The position numbers and the translations under genes were made by a program. A model generated the notes under the pieces. That model was given only the letters and a program-made list of their open reading frames with translations, made no database searches and was not told the origin of the DNA. From positions 281,695-345,694 of the forward strand of contig CAWBNG010000005.1 of the NCBI GenBank assembly GCA_963790075.1: DNA of 64,000 bases. The letters are read 5' to 3'. Below are positions 41,914 to 50,472 of the stretch, piece by piece. Source of the stretch: CAYOUV01 sp963790075 (lineage in GTDB: Bacteria; Chloroflexota; Anaerolineae; Anaerolineales; Villigracilaceae). Numbering within the stretch: position 1 is the stretch's first letter; each line of letters begins with the position of its first letter.

Positions 41914-43626
41914 ATGACCTTCCCTTCCGCCACTCCCCTCCGCCCGCCGCAATACAAAGGCTCCACCGAGCAGACTTTGTATATCCCCATGCGTGACGGG
42001 ACGCATCTTGCTATTGACCTCTACCTCCCGCGCAGACTTGCGCCCGAAGCCAAAATCCCTGCGCTCTTCGCCGCCACGCGCTACTGGCGCGCCCAGCAAC
42101 TCAAAGTGCCCTTTTCGTGGTTTCTTTCCCTGCCCGACTCGGCTCGCAATTTTTTCACCGCCTTTGGCTACGCCGTTCTCCGTATCGACATGCGCGGCAC
42201 GGGCGCATCCGAAGGCAATCATCCGCACCCCTGGTCAGCGGCAGACCTGACCGACCTCTACGACCTGAGTGAGTGGGTCACGCAGCAACAGTGGAGCAAC
42301 GGGCAAGTCGGTGGCTTTGGGAATTCGTATCAAGCCACCACTGCCGAAATGCTCGGCGCATGCGGGCATCCCGCCGTCACCAGCGCACTCGTGCGCTTCA
42401 ACGAGTACGACGTTTACACCGACATCGCCTACCCTGGCGGCATCCCCAACGAATTTATGCTAACGCAATGGTCAGATTACAACCGCGCCCTCGATGCCAA
42501 TCAACTGCCAAAATCCATGAGTGCGCTCGAAAAGATTCTCGTCAAAGGCGTCAAGCCCGTTGGCAGCAATCCCATTCCCACGCACCACAACCAGCAAGTC
42601 GAATCCGCACTGCGGCACGTCACCTTCCGCGATGACCTTGACCCCGAACTCGGCGTCACGCTTGACGACATCAGCATGTTCAACCGTCCAACTAATCACG
42701 CCCTTGACCATTGGGGCAGTTGGTTCGACGCCGCCACCGCCAATGCCGTCATTCATCGTTTTGCCAACACCCCCCGCCCGCAGCGCGCCGTCATCGGCGC
42801 GTGGAATCACGGTGCGGCACAGCAGATCGGCGCAAAAGAAAATCCTTTTTCCCTGCTGGCTCAAATGAAAGAGTCGCTGCGCTTTTTCGATAATCCGCTC
42901 ACGACCCGCGAGTTGCATTACTTCACCATTTTTGAGAATGTTTGGAAATCGGGAGATGCGTTTCCACCTGACGGTTTTTTCCGCACCCGATTCTTTTTCA
43001 AACCCCAAAGTGGACTCGCGGCGACTCTACCCCCACCCGCGCCTGCTGACTGTTTCGATGTAGATTTTTCCATCTCGACGGGACTCAACAACCGCTGGCA
43101 AACCGAGCTGGATCAACGCCCCGTAAACTATGCGCCCATCAAAGGGCAACTCGCCTACACCACGCCGCCGCTCGAAGTGAATACCGAAATCACAGGCTAT
43201 CCCATCGTGACGCTCTTCATCAAATCGACTCACGATGACGGCAATTTCTTCGTCTATCTCGAAGCGTTGGACGAGCAAGGCAACGCCCATTACATGACCG
43301 AAGGCATGTTGCGTGCCATCCATCGCAAAATTTCGAGTGACACACCGCCGTATAAACAGTTTGTCCCGTATCATTCGTTTAAGCGGAAGGATGCCCTTCC
43401 ATTGATTCCTGGCGAAGCGGCAGAACTGACCTTCGGCTTGAATCCCATCTCGGCGCTGATTCGGCGCGGGTGGCGGTTACGGGTATCCATCTCAGGCGCA
43501 GATAAAGATACCTTTCAACGGAAGCCAGCCAAAGGGAGTCCGAGCGTGGAGATTCTGTTGGGGGGCGCAACCGCTTCTTTTATCGAGATTCCGCTCAAGG
43601 TCAGACCAGAATCCCAATCATCCTAA
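41914..43626 (+). CDS. CocE/NonD-family (S15-like) hydrolase
   Basis: A 570-residue serine hydrolase of the cocaine esterase / X-Pro dipeptidyl-peptidase family. The alpha/beta domain has IPMRDGTHLAIDLYLP, RGTGASEG and the nucleophile elbow GGFGNSYQA (Ser about 157). A C-terminal jelly-roll domain (about 370-570, YPIVTLFIKS, RGWRLRVSISGA) is typical. Members cleave esters or amides. The ATG at 41914 (MTFPSAT) is preferred over a GTG 57 bases upstream, which lies inside an intergenic repeat. It is separated by 6 bp from the enoyl-CoA hydratase gene. Confidence 0.88.
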   Translation: MTFPSATPLRPPQYKGSTEQTLYIPMRDGTHLAIDLYLPRRLAPEAKIPALFAATRYWRAQQLKVPFSWFLSLPDSARNFFTAFGYAVLRIDMRGTGASEGNHPHPWSAADLTDLYDLSEWVTQQQWSNGQVGGFGNSYQATTAEMLGACGHPAVTSALVRFNEYDVYTDIAYPGGIPNEFMLTQWSDYNRALDANQLPKSMSALEKILVKGVKPVGSNPIPTHHNQQVESALRHVTFRDDLDPELGVTLDDISMFNRPTNHALDHWGSWFDAATANAVIHRFANTPRPQRAVIGAWNHGAAQQIGAKENPFSLLAQMKESLRFFDNPLTTRELHYFTIFENVWKSGDAFPPDGFFRTRFFFKPQSGLAATLPPPAPADCFDVDFSISTGLNNRWQTELDQRPVNYAPIKGQLAYTTPPLEVNTEITGYPIVTLFIKSTHDDGNFFVYLEALDEQGNAHYMTEGMLRAIHRKISSDTPPYKQFVPYHSFKRKDALPLIPGEAAELTFGLNPISALIRRGWRLRVSISGADKDTFQRKPAKGSPSVEILLGGATASFIEIPLKVRPESQSS

Positions 43627-43632
43627 AAAATT

Positions 43633-44421
43633 ATGACTGACATCCTTTACGAAACCCAAGACCAAATTGCTGTAATCACGTTCAACCGCCCGGCTGTGTT
43701 GAATGTGTTTCGGCGCGCGATGTTCCAGCAGTTACTGAGTTTGTTGGACGATGTCGCCAAAGACAATTCTATCCGCGTGGTGCTGATGACGGGCGCAGGG
43801 CGCGCTTTTTCGGCGGGCATTGACCTGGACGAAATCTCGCACCTGTTCGACGGTTCGATGACGATGGAACAGGCGCGCGTCGAGTTGAGCGAGATGCAGG
43901 AATTGACGCGCCGCATGGTGAACCTGCCCAAGCCGATTGTGGCGGCGATTAACGGCGTGGCGATTGGTGCGGGCGCGGAAGTGGCAATTGCCAGCGATAT
44001 TCGGATCGCATCGGAGAATGCCTATTTTCAATTCGCCGAAGTGAAACGCGGACTGTTCGAGACCAACGGTGTGATGCACCGCCTGCCGCGCTTGATCGGA
44101 ATGGGGCGCGCCGCCCAGGTGATGCTGACGGGCGAAAAAATCTCGGCGCAAAGCGCGCGCGAGATGGGGCTGCTGGGGCAGGTCGTCCCGCCCGAAACGC
44201 TGATGGATGACGCGCTGGAAGTGGCGCGCACGCTGGCGGCGAATGCCCCGATCTCGACGCGGCTGATCAAACGGGTTTTGCAAAAGTCGTATGACCTGGA
44301 TTTGGAAGCGGTGATGCAGCTTGAAACCGAAGGCACGCTGGAATGCCTGACCAGTGAAGATTTGCAGGAAGGTGTACGGGCGTTTCAGGAAAAGCGCGCA
44401 CCGAATTACAAAGGAAGGTAA
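43633..44421 (+). CDS. Enoyl-CoA hydratase/isomerase
   Basis: A 262-residue crotonase-fold enzyme. The oxyanion strands are GAGRAFSAGIDL and VAAINGVAIGAGAEVAIASD. Both glutamates used by hydratases have counterparts: Glu in GAGAEVAIA and Glu in FQFAEVKRG. The sequence is near the carnitinyl-CoA dehydratase / enoyl-CoA hydratase group but cannot be assigned a substrate. With the acyl-CoA ligase at 47,331 it would process a CoA-activated acid. No ribosome site is evident and it starts 6 bp after the CocE stop. Confidence 0.9.
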   Translation: MTDILYETQDQIAVITFNRPAVLNVFRRAMFQQLLSLLDDVAKDNSIRVVLMTGAGRAFSAGIDLDEISHLFDGSMTMEQARVELSEMQELTRRMVNLPKPIVAAINGVAIGAGAEVAIASDIRIASENAYFQFAEVKRGLFETNGVMHRLPRLIGMGRAAQVMLTGEKISAQSAREMGLLGQVVPPETLMDDALEVARTLAANAPISTRLIKRVLQKSYDLDLEAVMQLETEGTLECLTSEDLQEGVRAFQEKRAPNYKGR

Positions 44422-44463
44422 TCGTAGGGGCACAGCATTGCTGCGCCCCTACATTGGATAAAT

Positions 44464-45576
44464 ATGCCAACTATCACCAAAATCGAAATCATTGACCTGA
44501 ACATCCCCTACTCGCACCCGTTCAAGATTGCGCTGGCGGTGATGGACAGCGCTCGCAACATTGTCATCCGCATTCATGACACTGACGGTTTGGTGGGCGT
44601 AGGTGAAGGTTGTCCGCCGCGCTTTGTGACGGGTGAAGCGCCAGAAACGGCGTTTGAAGCCGCACAACTGTATGCCAAGATTTTGGTTGGCAAAAATCCG
44701 CTGGAACTTGACACGCGTCTGAGCGAACTGGAATATTACATGCTCAAGAACACCGCCGTTCGCTGTGCCTATGACATCGCACTCTACGACCTGCTTGCCA
44801 AACATGCGGAACTTCCGTTGTATGCCCTGCTCGGCGGAACGAAACAGGTCTTGTATTCCAATCGCACCATAGGCATGGATACACCCGAAGCGATGGCGAA
44901 GACCGCCAAAGAATTTGTGGATGGCGGCGCGAAGTCGCTCAAAGTCAAAATTGGTACGGGACGTGACGAAGATGTGTCGCGGGTGCGCGCTGTACGCGAA
45001 GCCGCATGTCAAGGAATTTCCATTCGATTGGATGTTAACCAAGCCTGGGATGAAATCACTGCAATTTCTGTGTTAAACGCAATGTCAGAATACGATGTGC
45101 AAGTCTGTGAACAACCGCTGCCTTACTGGAATATCGAAGGCTTCAAACGATTGCGCGGGCGCAGTCCCATCGCCATTATGGCAGACGAATCCATCTTCGA
45201 CGCGCACGATGCTTTTCGGCTGGCGTCTCTCGGCGCGGTGGATTATTTCAACATCAAACTCGCCAAGTCGGCAGGGATTCATGGCGCGCTGAAAATCAAC
45301 GCGATCGGCGAAGCGGCGGGGATCAAATGTATGCTTGGCGGCATGTCCGAGTCGTTGATCGGAGTCAGCGCGGGCGCACACCTGATTTGCGCCTGCCCGA
45401 ACATCGCCCTGCATGATCTGGACTCGCCTTTCCACTTTGCGGATGACCCGACTATCGGCGGTGTGGATTTCCAAGCCAGCGGCACGGTGACGTTATCCGA
45501 TGCGCACGGTCACGGCGCAGATGTGAGTGATAAGTGGATGGAGAAGAGCCAAAAAATAGTCATCAGTGATCAGTAA
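44464..45576 (+). CDS. Enolase-superfamily dipeptide epimerase-like protein
   Basis: 370 residues of the mandelate racemase/muconate lactonising group. The catalytic lysines lie in SLKVKIG (KxK), the metal ligands in RLDVNQAW, VCEQPLP and IMADESIF, and the second Lys in FNIKLAKSAG, the L-Ala-D/L-Glu epimerase pattern. It probably epimerises a dipeptide or N-acyl amino acid, matching the PepD dipeptidase and proline-iminopeptidase-like genes in the same cluster. Confidence 0.85.
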   Translation: MPTITKIEIIDLNIPYSHPFKIALAVMDSARNIVIRIHDTDGLVGVGEGCPPRFVTGEAPETAFEAAQLYAKILVGKNPLELDTRLSELEYYMLKNTAVRCAYDIALYDLLAKHAELPLYALLGGTKQVLYSNRTIGMDTPEAMAKTAKEFVDGGAKSLKVKIGTGRDEDVSRVRAVREAACQGISIRLDVNQAWDEITAISVLNAMSEYDVQVCEQPLPYWNIEGFKRLRGRSPIAIMADESIFDAHDAFRLASLGAVDYFNIKLAKSAGIHGALKINAIGEAAGIKCMLGGMSESLIGVSAGAHLICACPNIALHDLDSPFHFADDPTIGGVDFQASGTVTLSDAHGHGADVSDKWMEKSQKIVISDQ

Positions 45577-45589
45577 CCAGTTGGTTCTC

Positions 45590-45627
45590 TTCGTGCTCCT
45601 TTGTGTCCTTTGTGGTGAAAGGTTTTT
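45590..45627. repeat. Intergenic TTTGTGTCCTTTGTGG-type repeat
   Basis: TTCGTGCTCCTTTGTGTCC and TTTGTGGTG before the UroD gene match in style the right half of the repeat at 47,243-47,307. Confidence 0.4.
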
Positions 45628-46611
45628 ATGAATTCTCGTGAACGTGTCCATGCTGTGCTTGAAAGAATAACCCCAGACCGCGTGCCGCGTTTTGAAGTCT
45701 GGATTGATGGGCTGTTCTATGAGTTGGGCGTCAGCGACCCATATTCAGCTTATGCCGAACTTGGGCAGGATGCCGTACTTATGCCGTCTCAAACTCCCAG
45801 CGAGAGCAACGCCTGGAAAGACGGCGTGGATGAGTTTGGGCGCGTCTGGAAAAATGGCATGTACTTCAACGGCGCGGTTGAGTTGCCCGATGATTTGAAA
45901 AGATACACGCCCCCGACCTCCTATGCGGAGCGATTCTTCGACACGCAGCGGGTTACCGCCATTCGGACGAAGTATCCTGACCACTGCCTTTTTTATGGCA
46001 CGCATATCGGCCCCTTTATGGGAGCCTACATGGCAATGGGATTGGAACGCATGTTTGCGATTTATCGAAAAGACCCGCAATTCATCCACGCGGTGATGGA
46101 GACGCGGCTGGCGTGGGCGCTGGCGATTTTCCAGCGGGCGGTGGAACTCGGCGCGGAAGTCATCATCATGGGCGATGATTCCGCCTATCGCGGTGGACCG
46201 ATGATTTCACCAAAAATGTGGCGCGAGTTGGTTCTGCCTTATCATCAGCGGCTGGTGCGTGAATTATCTGTGCCCGTCATCTGGCATACGGACGGAAAAA
46301 TCGAAAAACTTTTACCCTTCGCCGTGGAAGCAGGATTCGCAGGCGTGCATGGAATCGAAACTTTAGCAGGCAACAAACTTGATGAAATCAAGCGCGACTA
46401 CAGCGACAAGTTAATCCTGATGGGTAACGTGGACATCAACCTGTTCTTCGAGCCAAACATCGAAGCCGTCCGGGCGGACGTGAGACGCAGTTACGAGCAA
46501 GGCGGTAAAAGCGGCTACATGCTTTCATCCTGTAACAGCATTTACCCTGGAATAAATCCGGAAGCCATGTGCGAGTTCTTCCGCTGTCAGGTAGAATTCG
46601 GGGGAGAATGA
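45628..46611 (+). CDS. Uroporphyrinogen decarboxylase-like (methyltransferase-superfamily) protein
   Basis: A 327-residue TIM barrel of the UroD/MtaA/CmuA superfamily. NSRERVHAVLERITPDRVPR is the usual start. It is not a heme enzyme, because the UroD N-terminal RxAGR motif is missing. The loop that in corrinoid methyltransferases reads HSCG is HTDGK here (VPVIWHTDGKIEKLLPF), so a Cys zinc ligand is absent. It may act on a methylated or carboxylated intermediate of the cluster, or pair with the B12 protein at 56,661; neither is shown. Confidence 0.8.
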   Translation: MNSRERVHAVLERITPDRVPRFEVWIDGLFYELGVSDPYSAYAELGQDAVLMPSQTPSESNAWKDGVDEFGRVWKNGMYFNGAVELPDDLKRYTPPTSYAERFFDTQRVTAIRTKYPDHCLFYGTHIGPFMGAYMAMGLERMFAIYRKDPQFIHAVMETRLAWALAIFQRAVELGAEVIIMGDDSAYRGGPMISPKMWRELVLPYHQRLVRELSVPVIWHTDGKIEKLLPFAVEAGFAGVHGIETLAGNKLDEIKRDYSDKLILMGNVDINLFFEPNIEAVRADVRRSYEQGGKSGYMLSSCNSIYPGINPEAMCEFFRCQVEFGGE

Positions 46612-46623
46612 AAGGAAACGATC

Positions 46624-47241
46624 ATGGTCAAAAAATCTAGCAAATCAGAACAACCTACTTTTATTGAAGAAGCCCGCCGCAAGCAGATCATCGAAGCCGC
46701 CTTGCAGACGATTGCCGAACAGGGCTACACCCAGACATCTTTTGCCGAAATCGCAAAAGGACTGGGCATCACCAAAGGCTTGATTGCCTACCACTTCAAC
46801 GGCAAGCATGATTTGATCACCTCCGCCATTCATACGATCTTGAATCGGCAGGGTGCCTATATCAAAGAGCATGTAGATGCGCAGGAAGAAGCCAGCGATA
46901 AATTGCGCGCCTACATCGAATCCAGTTTTGAATACATCGAACAGAACCGTCCGCACTTTGTGGCGTTGGTCGATTTATGGGGCAGTTTCACGTCGCCCGA
47001 AGAAAAGCAAGCCTTCAGCGAAAGCGCCTATGATCCCTGCCGTGCCCATCTCAAGAAAATCTTCCGCATTGGGCAGGAGCAGGCGAAATTCGTGGCACTC
47101 AACGAACTATCTATGGCTTCGATCATTCAAGGCGCAATTGACGGCGTGATGCTGCAATGGGTCTTTGATCCCGAAACAGTCGATTTAACTGAGGCAGCAA
47201 AAGAATTGTCGGAGATGTTCGTGAAGAGAGTGAAAAAATAA
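46624..47241 (+). CDS. TetR-family transcriptional regulator
   Basis: 205 residues. The N-terminal helix-turn-helix is RKQIIEAALQTIAEQGYTQT, then SFAEIAKGLGITKGLIAYHF (about 15-60). The C-terminal ligand domain (about 75-205) is helical and variable. It starts 12 bp after the UroD-like gene in the middle of the cluster, so it is a likely local regulator sensing a pathway compound. The palindrome at 39411-39437 is a candidate operator. Confidence 0.92.
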   Translation: MVKKSSKSEQPTFIEEARRKQIIEAALQTIAEQGYTQTSFAEIAKGLGITKGLIAYHFNGKHDLITSAIHTILNRQGAYIKEHVDAQEEASDKLRAYIESSFEYIEQNRPHFVALVDLWGSFTSPEEKQAFSESAYDPCRAHLKKIFRIGQEQAKFVALNELSMASIIQGAIDGVMLQWVFDPETVDLTEAAKELSEMFVKRVKK

Positions 47242-47242
47242 T

Positions 47243-47307
47243 TGACCACGAAGGACACGAAGTAGCACGAAGAAAACCTTTGTGTACCTTTGCTCTTTGT
47301 GGTTGAA
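47243..47307. repeat. Intergenic mirror repeat, CACGAAGG family
   Basis: GACCACGAAGGACACGAAG is answered by CTTTGTGTACC, CTTTGC and TCTTTGTGGTTG. It can form a long imperfect hairpin between the TetR and ligase genes. Confidence 0.5.
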
Positions 47308-47330
47308 AAAAGACCAAAGGAGAAGCTTAT

Positions 47331-48887
47331 ATGGAGTGGAAAAGTCTGGCTCATTTGCTGGAGGATGCTGCTGAGCGGTTTGGGGAGAAGACACTGTTCA
47401 TTTTTGAGAACAAGCATCTGTCGTTTGCAGAAGTAAATCGGCGCGTAAATCAAACGGCGAACGCGCTGCGTGCTGTCGGCGTGGAGCGCGGCGAGCATGT
47501 GGCAGTCATGCTGCCGAACGGCGTGGATTTTCCCATCGTCTGGTTTGCGTTGGCAAAACTGAGGGCGGTGATCGTGCCCGTCAACATCAACTACCATGAC
47601 CATGATTTGACCTATGCGCTCAACGACTCGCAGGCGGGATTTTTTGTCGTCCACGAAAATTATGTCGATCAGTGGAAACGGGTGCGCGCCCAAGCGCCGA
47701 GGATCAAAGAAATACTCACCATAACGGAAGCAGGCAGCGGGTCAAGCTGGGAACGTGTGGTTGCTTCCGCTTCAGACGCATTCAACTCATCCCAGGCAGA
47801 ATCCGACGACCTTCTCAACATCCAATATACATCTGGCACAACCGGCTTCCCGAAAGGTTGTATGCTCACTCAGGATTACTGGCTGCGCGTGGGAGCCGTG
47901 GCGGCGGAATATTTTACACTAAAGCCCGGCGAAGTTAATCTGACATCCCAGCCCTTCTATTATATGGATCCACAATGGAACACAGTTGCTTGCCTGATTG
48001 GGGGCGTAGCCTTGGTGATCTTGCCGCGCTTCTCCCCATCGCATTTTTGGCAGGCGGTTATTAAACATAATGTCACGGTGCTCTATCTGATAGGAACGAT
48101 GCCTTTTTATCTGCTTAAGCAGGAAGAAAATCAGATACTGGAGCGGGGACATCATTTGCGTGTGATCTTGTGTTCAGGAATTCACCCCAAATATCATGCC
48201 GAATTTGAAAAGCGTTGGGGCGCGCCGTGGCGCGAGGCGTATGGTATGACAGAAACCGGCGTAGATTTAATTGTGCCCCTTGCCGATGTGGAGACTGTCG
48301 GAACCGGCGCGATGGGGAAGCCGATCCCATCGAAAGAAGTCCGCGTGGTGGATGCCGAAGGGAATGACGTGCCTGAAGGTGAGATCGGTGAATTGCTTGT
48401 ATGTGGAAAACCGATGATGCTTGGTTACTGGAACAAGCCCGAAGCAACCGCCGAAACCTTGCGGAACGGCTGGCTGCATACCGGTGACCTGGTGATGTGC
48501 GATGAGCGTGGTTACTACCACTGGCAGGCGCGATTAAAAGACACAATTCGGCGTTCAGGTGAGAATATTTCAGCTGTGGAAGTGGAGAGTGTCTTGCTGG
48601 AGCATCCAGCCGTGCGGATGGCAGCGATTGTTGCTGTTCCGGATCTCTTACGCGGGCAAGAAGTAAAGGCGTATATTGTTTTGCAGCCAAATTACGCACC
48701 TGATCCTGAGCCAATTCTTGCGTATGCGCTCGCACAATTGGCTTATTTCAAAGTGCCACGTTATATCGAATTTGTCGACGATCTGCCGCGCACGCCATCG
48801 GAACGAGTCGAGAAGCATAAGCTGGTCAAGATGAAACCCGATCTGCGCGTTGGAAGTTATGATGCGGTGGAAAAAATTTGGCGTTAA
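47331..48887 (+). CDS. AMP-forming acyl-CoA synthetase (CaiC-like)
   Basis: A 518-residue ANL-superfamily ligase. The P-loop YTSGTTGFPKGCMLT (about 163-177), YGMTETG and the hinge TGDLVMCDERGYYHWQARLKD (about 380-400) are intact, as is the C-terminal catalytic Lys region RTPSERVEKHKL. General layout resembles crotonobetaine/carnitine-CoA ligase and related medium-chain enzymes. It would activate the acid released by the upstream hydrolases for the crotonase-type enzyme. AAAGGAGAAGC precedes the ATG at 47331. Confidence 0.9.
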   Translation: MEWKSLAHLLEDAAERFGEKTLFIFENKHLSFAEVNRRVNQTANALRAVGVERGEHVAVMLPNGVDFPIVWFALAKLRAVIVPVNINYHDHDLTYALNDSQAGFFVVHENYVDQWKRVRAQAPRIKEILTITEAGSGSSWERVVASASDAFNSSQAESDDLLNIQYTSGTTGFPKGCMLTQDYWLRVGAVAAEYFTLKPGEVNLTSQPFYYMDPQWNTVACLIGGVALVILPRFSPSHFWQAVIKHNVTVLYLIGTMPFYLLKQEENQILERGHHLRVILCSGIHPKYHAEFEKRWGAPWREAYGMTETGVDLIVPLADVETVGTGAMGKPIPSKEVRVVDAEGNDVPEGEIGELLVCGKPMMLGYWNKPEATAETLRNGWLHTGDLVMCDERGYYHWQARLKDTIRRSGENISAVEVESVLLEHPAVRMAAIVAVPDLLRGQEVKAYIVLQPNYAPDPEPILAYALAQLAYFKVPRYIEFVDDLPRTPSERVEKHKLVKMKPDLRVGSYDAVEKIWR

Positions 48888-49026
48888 AGAGCGTTTCGTT
48901 GGTTGAGTAGGGCGAGCGATTTTCTCGCGCATATCGAAACCAACGAGTTGTTAAATCAACAGAAAATATCTTGATAACGTGGTGGTTTCGACTGCTTGCG
49001 CTCAACCACCAGAACATGGATAAAAA

Positions 49027-50472
49027 ATGAATACAGACCAACTCAACAAAACGATTTTCAAAACTCTCACCGCATGGGGCGTTCCTGGCGCGGCGGTAGC
49101 GGTGGTGCAGGGCGAAGACGTTTTCACGCAGGGCTACGGCGTGCTCGAAGCGGGCAAGCCCGAAACAGTGAATGCCAATACCATCTTCGCCATTGGCTCG
49201 ACCAGCAAAGCCTTCACATCTGCGCTGGTCGGCATGTTGGTGGATGAAGGCAAACTCGGCTGGGATGATCCCGTCGTCAAATACCTGCCTGATTTTCAAC
49301 TCTACGATGAATGGGTTACAAAAAACGTCACCGTGCGCGACCTGCTCTGCCATCGTCTCGGTCTGGAACGCGCTCAACGGCTTTACTATCATCGCGGCTA
49401 CGACCAGCGTGAAATCATCCGCCGAATGCATTATCTCAAACCTGCGGCGGGATTCCGCACGCAGTTCCATTACGCCAACCAGCAATTCGGCGCGGCTGGA
49501 CTGATTATCGAAGCGGTCACAGGCAAAACGTGGGATGACTTCATCCGCGATCGCATTTTCACCCCGCTGGGCATGTCCCGCTCTGCCAGCGGCTACGACC
49601 GCCTGCCCGATCTGCAAAATTTCGCGTCGCCCCACGCCGTGCTGGATGAAACCTATCCGTCCAGCGTGCGCTTTCTCGGTGAGCAGCGCCCAATCGAGCA
49701 ATACAAAATCGTCCACGAACCCGCTGGCTCGGTTCACACATCCGCCAACGATCTGGCGCAGTGGCTCAAAGCCCTGCTCAACAACGGCGCACCGCTCCTG
49801 CAAAAATCCACCTTCGCCGAACTCACCTCGCCGCAAATGGTCATGCAGGACATTCTTAACTCCGAACTCGCCCCGCTTGCCTATCTTCAGCCCGCCACGC
49901 ATTTCTGGACCTACGGTCTCGGCTGGTGGGTCATGGATTATCATGGCGAAAAAGTACTCATGCACGGCGGGCAGATGCCTGGCTACAACTCCGCCGTCGC
50001 CTTTTTCCCACAGCGCACACTCGCCCTCGCCGTCATGGTCAACGTCCACCAAACGCTTGCCCACGCAGCGCTGTTCTATGCGATTTCTGACATCCTGCTC
50101 GACAAAAGCGGGCGCGATTGGTCAACGGAATTTCAGATGGTCGCCCAGGGATACATGGCAGAAGTCAAAAATCAGGTGGACAACATGCGTCTCAAACGGA
50201 ACCCGAACCTGCCTCCGTCCATTGGGCTGGATTCCTACGCTGGGACATTCTCCAACGACCTGTTCGGTGAGATGACCGTCAGCCTCGAAGAGGATTCTCT
50301 CCAACTGAAATACGGAGTCAACACCGCCGCGCTCGAACATTGGGAAGGCGACACCTTCCTCGCCCACTGGAATCTCAAAGGGCTGATGGACGATTCTCTG
50401 GTCGCATTCAGTGCCTATGGCAAAACAATGACGATCATCAACGATAGAGCGGAGTACAAAAAAGTATCATGA
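49027..50472 (+). CDS. Class C beta-lactamase-like serine hydrolase
   Basis: 481 residues. The beta-lactamase/PBP4 fold has SxxK in IGSTSKAFTSA (Ser about 58), YxN in FHYANQQFGAAG (about 150) and HGG in VLMHGGQMPG. A C-terminal extension of about 120 residues resembles DUF3471 (GTFSNDLFGEMTVSLEED). No signal peptide is seen. Relatives are esterases, D-aminopeptidases or amide hydrolases rather than antibiotic-resistance enzymes. It overlaps pepD by four bases (ATGA). Confidence 0.88.
   Translation: MNTDQLNKTIFKTLTAWGVPGAAVAVVQGEDVFTQGYGVLEAGKPETVNANTIFAIGSTSKAFTSALVGMLVDEGKLGWDDPVVKYLPDFQLYDEWVTKNVTVRDLLCHRLGLERAQRLYYHRGYDQREIIRRMHYLKPAAGFRTQFHYANQQFGAAGLIIEAVTGKTWDDFIRDRIFTPLGMSRSASGYDRLPDLQNFASPHAVLDETYPSSVRFLGEQRPIEQYKIVHEPAGSVHTSANDLAQWLKALLNNGAPLLQKSTFAELTSPQMVMQDILNSELAPLAYLQPATHFWTYGLGWWVMDYHGEKVLMHGGQMPGYNSAVAFFPQRTLALAVMVNVHQTLAHAALFYAISDILLDKSGRDWSTEFQMVAQGYMAEVKNQVDNMRLKRNPNLPPSIGLDSYAGTFSNDLFGEMTVSLEEDSLQLKYGVNTAALEHWEGDTFLAHWNLKGLMDDSLVAFSAYGKTMTIINDRAEYKKVS

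Noticed and set aside
45628..46611. True uroporphyrinogen decarboxylase of heme synthesis (hemE)
   Set aside because: The N-terminal RxAGR substrate-binding motif is missing and no heme genes are near; it belongs to the wider superfamily.
48826..50064. 412-codon minus-strand frame
   Set aside because: Antisense to the beta-lactamase-like hydrolase, which carries intact SxxK, YxN and HGG motifs.
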